Shown here one piece after another: positions 61,982 through 64,000 of a stretch of 64,000 nt of DNA (its first letter is position 1; each line of letters opens with the position of its first letter). The notes below the pieces were generated by a model. It ran no database searches. It was not told the DNA's origin and was given only the letters and a program-made list of their open reading frames with translations. The translations under genes were made by a program, and so were the position numbers. Source of the stretch: Exiguobacterium sp. TNDT2 (GTDB lineage: Bacteria > Bacillota > Bacilli > Exiguobacteriales > Exiguobacteriaceae); assembly GCF_003331145.1 (NCBI RefSeq), contig NZ_QLVE01000022.1, positions 62,001 to 126,000 on the forward strand, given 5' to 3'.

Positions 61982-62827
61982 ATGACATTACCGATGTATA
62001 CGATCAAGAAAGTGTTGAATAATAGCGTTGTCATTTGCCAACATGATCCGGAACCGGAAGTCATTCTACTCGGGAAAGGGATTGGCTTCGGCAAGAAAGC
62101 GGGCGATCTCGTCGACCCGGCCAGCGTCCCGGAGAAAGTATATCAACTGACGGACAAAGAAGAACAATCACAATATCGTGAACTCGTCAAACACGTCGAT
62201 GAAGATTTCATCGCCTTTATGCAAGACATCGTCGGCTTCATTGAGAGCAACACGGGCAAGAAAGTTGACCAACATATCCATATCGGTTTGACCGACCACT
62301 TGTTCTTCACGATGAAGCGGATCGAGCAAGGAATGGAAGTGACGAATCCATTTTTACTCGAGACCGAATCGCTCTATCCGAACGAGTACGCCTTGGCTGA
62401 ACGAATCGTCGATATGATTCATGAGCGGCTCGACGTGCTGTTGCCGGACGCGGAAATTGGATTTATCGCCCTTCATATCCATTCAGCGACGACGTTTAAA
62501 AACGTTCTCGAGGTGAACCGCCACAACCAAATCATCGGGCAAATCGTTCAGACGATTGAGAGTCGTTTGAACGTCAAAATGGACCGAAGTTCACTCGATT
62601 ATAAGCGCTTACTTCGGCACTTACGGTACGCCGTTGAGCGGGTTGCGACGGGTGAGATGGTGGAGGCCCCACAAAAGATTGAAAAGGTATTGCGCGAAGA
62701 ATATCCGCTATGCTATAGTACTGCTTGGGAGCTGATGGGCATCATGGAACGCGAATTAAAGCGTCCGGTCCCGCGAGGTGAAGCGACATATTTGACGATG
62801 CATCTCCAGCGCCTAACAAGTAGATAA
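61982..62827 (+). CDS. glcT: BglG-family transcription antiterminator GlcT
   Basis: An RNA-binding antiterminator that lets transcription continue into ptsG when glucose is present. Residues 1-60 are the CAT RNA-binding domain (MYTIKKVLNNSVVICQHDPE, GKGIGFGKKAGD). Two PTS-regulation domains follow: PRD1 about 65-170 with HIHIGLTDHL, PRD2 about 175-280 with ESRLNVKMDRSSLDYKRLLRH. The conserved histidines are targets of HPr and EIIGlc phosphorylation. 281 residues. Its target structure lies directly downstream and ptsG follows, the same order as in Bacillus. Confidence 0.93.
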   Translation: MTLPMYTIKKVLNNSVVICQHDPEPEVILLGKGIGFGKKAGDLVDPASVPEKVYQLTDKEEQSQYRELVKHVDEDFIAFMQDIVGFIESNTGKKVDQHIHIGLTDHLFFTMKRIEQGMEVTNPFLLETESLYPNEYALAERIVDMIHERLDVLLPDAEIGFIALHIHSATTFKNVLEVNRHNQIIGQIVQTIESRLNVKMDRSSLDYKRLLRHLRYAVERVATGEMVEAPQKIEKVLREEYPLCYSTAWELMGIMERELKRPVPRGEATYLTMHLQRLTSR

Positions 62828-62844
62828 CTGATACCACGTATCTT

Positions 62845-62876
62845 ACGTGTTACTGATTCGATCAGGCATGAGTAAG
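62845..62876 (+). promoter_or_regulatory. RAT (ribonucleic antiterminator) site for GlcT
   Basis: ACGTGTTACTGATTCGATCA followed by GGCATGAGT matches the ptsG-type RAT. It overlaps the left arm of the terminator below, so GlcT binding and termination exclude each other. Confidence 0.88.
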
Positions 62877-62949
62877 GAGTGGAACGCAACGATTTCTCTA
62901 TGAGGAGAGGTCTACGTTCTATACCTTATTCATGCCTGTTTCTGTTTTT
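62864..62949 (+). terminator. GlcT-controlled terminator in the ptsG leader
   Basis: AGGCATGAGTAAGG pairs with CCTTATTCATGCCT (14 bp, one G-T) over a long loop, followed by GTTTCTGTTTTT. Confidence 0.88.
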
Positions 62950-62963
62950 ATAAACGTTCATTA

Positions 62964-62977
62964 TGAAAACGTTTAGA
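62964..62977 (+). promoter_or_regulatory. cre-like site in the ptsG leader
   Basis: TGAAAACGTTTAGA fits TGWAANCGNTNWCA with one mismatch. It lies after the terminator and 67 bases before the ptsG start. Confidence 0.5.
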
Positions 62978-63044
62978 TACGTCGGTTGTCTGACATCTAC
63001 AGTCGTCTTTCCGTACGAAACAATCACAAAAAGGAGGATTTATC

Positions 63045-64000
63045 ATGTTTAAGCAGATCTTTGGTGTTCTTCAAAAAGTCGGTAAAGCGCTTATGCTTCC
63101 TGTAGCGATCTTGCCGGCAGCCGGTCTTCTTCTTGCATTCGGTAACGCGATGCAAAACCCGGCCCTCACATCACGCGCTGGTTGGTTAACGAACGAAGGC
63201 ATTGTGAAATTCGCTCAGCTCATGGAGCAAGCGGGGGGCATCATCTTCTCGAACTTGGCACTCTTATTCGCAGTCGGTGTCGCAATCGGTTTAGCGGGGG
63301 ACGGCGTTGCCGGACTCGCAGCCATCGTCGGATTCCTCATCATGAACAAAGTGATGGGTGTTTGGCTCGAACTCACACCTGAAGTCATCGCACAAGGTGA
63401 CCCGGCTTACGCATCAGTACTCGGGATTCCAACGCTCCAAACAGGGGTATTCGGGGGGATTATCATCGGTCTGATTGCCGCTTGGGCATATAATAAGTAC
63501 TTCAACATCGAATTGCCGCAATTCCTTGGCTTCTTCGCTGGTAAGCGTTTCGTCCCAATCGTCACGGCTGTCTTGGCTGTCGTCGCTGGGTTCGTCATGC
63601 TTCTCATCTGGCCACCAGTTCAGCACGGATTGAACTCATTCTCAAACTTCATGTTAGAAGAGAATCGCACGTTCGCGGCATTCATCTTCGGGTTGATTGA
63701 ACGTTCATTGATTCCATTCGGTCTTCACCACATCTTCTACTCACCGTTCTGGTTCGAGTTCGGCTCGTACACAGATGCAGCGGGTAACGTCGTACGTGGT
63801 GACCAAGCGATCTTCTTCGCACAAATTCGCGATGGGGCTGAGCTCACAGCCGGTACGTTCATGACTGGTAAATACCCGTTCATGATGTTCGGTCTTCCAG
63901 CTGCAGCACTCGCCATGTACCACGAAGCACGTCCTGAACGTAAAGCAGTCGTCGGCGGCCTCTTGGCTTCGGCAGCCCTCACATCGTTCTTGACTGGTAT
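63045..64000 (+). CDS. ptsG: Glucose-specific PTS transporter PtsG, IIC part (3' end outside window)
   Basis: The sugar-translocating part of EIIGlc: [20 protein letters not shown] at the N-terminus, [15 protein letters not shown], then LERSLIPFG-type and [15 protein letters not shown] sequences (here [19 protein letters not shown]). These are glucose/maltose-type IIC hallmarks. The visible 318 codons cover most of the IIC domain; the IIB and IIA domains expected in Bacilli PtsG lie beyond the window. AAGGAGG precedes ATG 63045. Expression depends on GlcT through the RAT/terminator upstream. Confidence 0.95.
   Translation, partial: MFKQIFGVLQKVGKALMLPVAILPAAGLLLAFGNAMQNPALTSRAGWLTNEGIVKFAQLMEQAGGIIFSNLALLFAVGVAIGLAGDGVAGLAAIVGFLIMNKVMGVWLELTPEVIAQGDPAYASVLGIPTLQTGVFGGIIIGLIAAWAYNKYFNIELPQFLGFFAGKRFVPIVTAVLAVVAGFVMLLIWPPVQHGLNSFSNFMLEENRTFAAFIFGLIERSLIPFGLHHIFYSPFWFEFGSYTDAAGNVVRGDQAIFFAQIRDGAELTAGTFMTGKYPFMMFGLPAAALAMYHEARPERKAVVGGLLASAALTSFLTG

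Overview
The window reads as chromosome of a low-temperature/halotolerant Bacilli member, most likely Exiguobacterium. The evidence is the tmRNA tag GKTNTQLAAA, the accessory SecA2 plus SLAP-domain pair, and gene order shared with Bacillus subtilis (fad/yusI/gcvH, metNPQ, sufCDSUB, the yut/yuz/yum/yui cluster, glcT-ptsG). Core genes are moderately GC-rich with strong AAGGAGG-like ribosome sites, many TTG/GTG starts and a stem-loop terminator after almost every unit. I could not compare against databases, so family names come from motifs and remembered family features.

Layout. 1-1.8 kb: end of rnr, smpB and ssrA (trans-translation). 1.9-5.4 kb: an AT-richer accessory island directly 3' of ssrA, holding two orphan genes, an HNH nuclease behind an 11-bp-arm palindrome, a decayed TnpB fragment, an antitoxin-Fic pair and a frameshifted orphan. 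5.4-18.2 kb: an epimerase-like protein, a SulP transporter, a LexA-controlled Y-family polymerase with its YolD partner, secA2 plus S-layer assembly protein, cstA behind a cre site, hemolysin III, proline dehydrogenase and a stress-type SDR. 18.3-25.5 kb: the fatty-acid beta-oxidation operon fadNAE behind two FadR-like palindromes, then yusI and gcvH. 25.6-28.4 kb: a foreign-looking gene with a GDGN motif, a PTS IIC-like membrane protein, a thioredoxin-like gene and a gene-poor interval that may encode a small RNA.

28.4-38.9 kb: SAM riboswitch-metNPQ (methionine uptake), an MFS exporter, the complete SUF iron-sulfur operon sufCDSUB, and a lactate-dehydrogenase-like protein lacking the catalytic arginine. 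38.9-48.4 kb: AGCS symporter, acylphosphatase, brnQ with a CodY-like box, a second MFS exporter, DUF72, 5'-nucleotidase-like YunD, YutD, two membrane proteins and glpX. 48.5-61.9 kb: yutE, yutF, NifU-like yutI, yuzD, a secreted subtilisin, two NADH dehydrogenase-like flavoproteins, yuzB, nupC, a 2H phosphoesterase, a nucleotidyltransferase broken by a TGA codon, FMN riboswitch-ribU, A-type iron-sulfur carrier yutM, an epimerase, yumC and yuiB. 62-64 kb: antiterminator glcT, its RAT/terminator target, and the 5' part of ptsG, cut by the window end.

The core genes centre on iron-sulfur assembly, redox carriers, carbon-source switching (three cre-like sites) and nutrient uptake. The most unusual material is in the ssrA-adjacent island, the GDGN-motif gene, several gene remnants, the Arg-less LDH homologue, and unexplained palindromes before the HNH gene and the suf operon.
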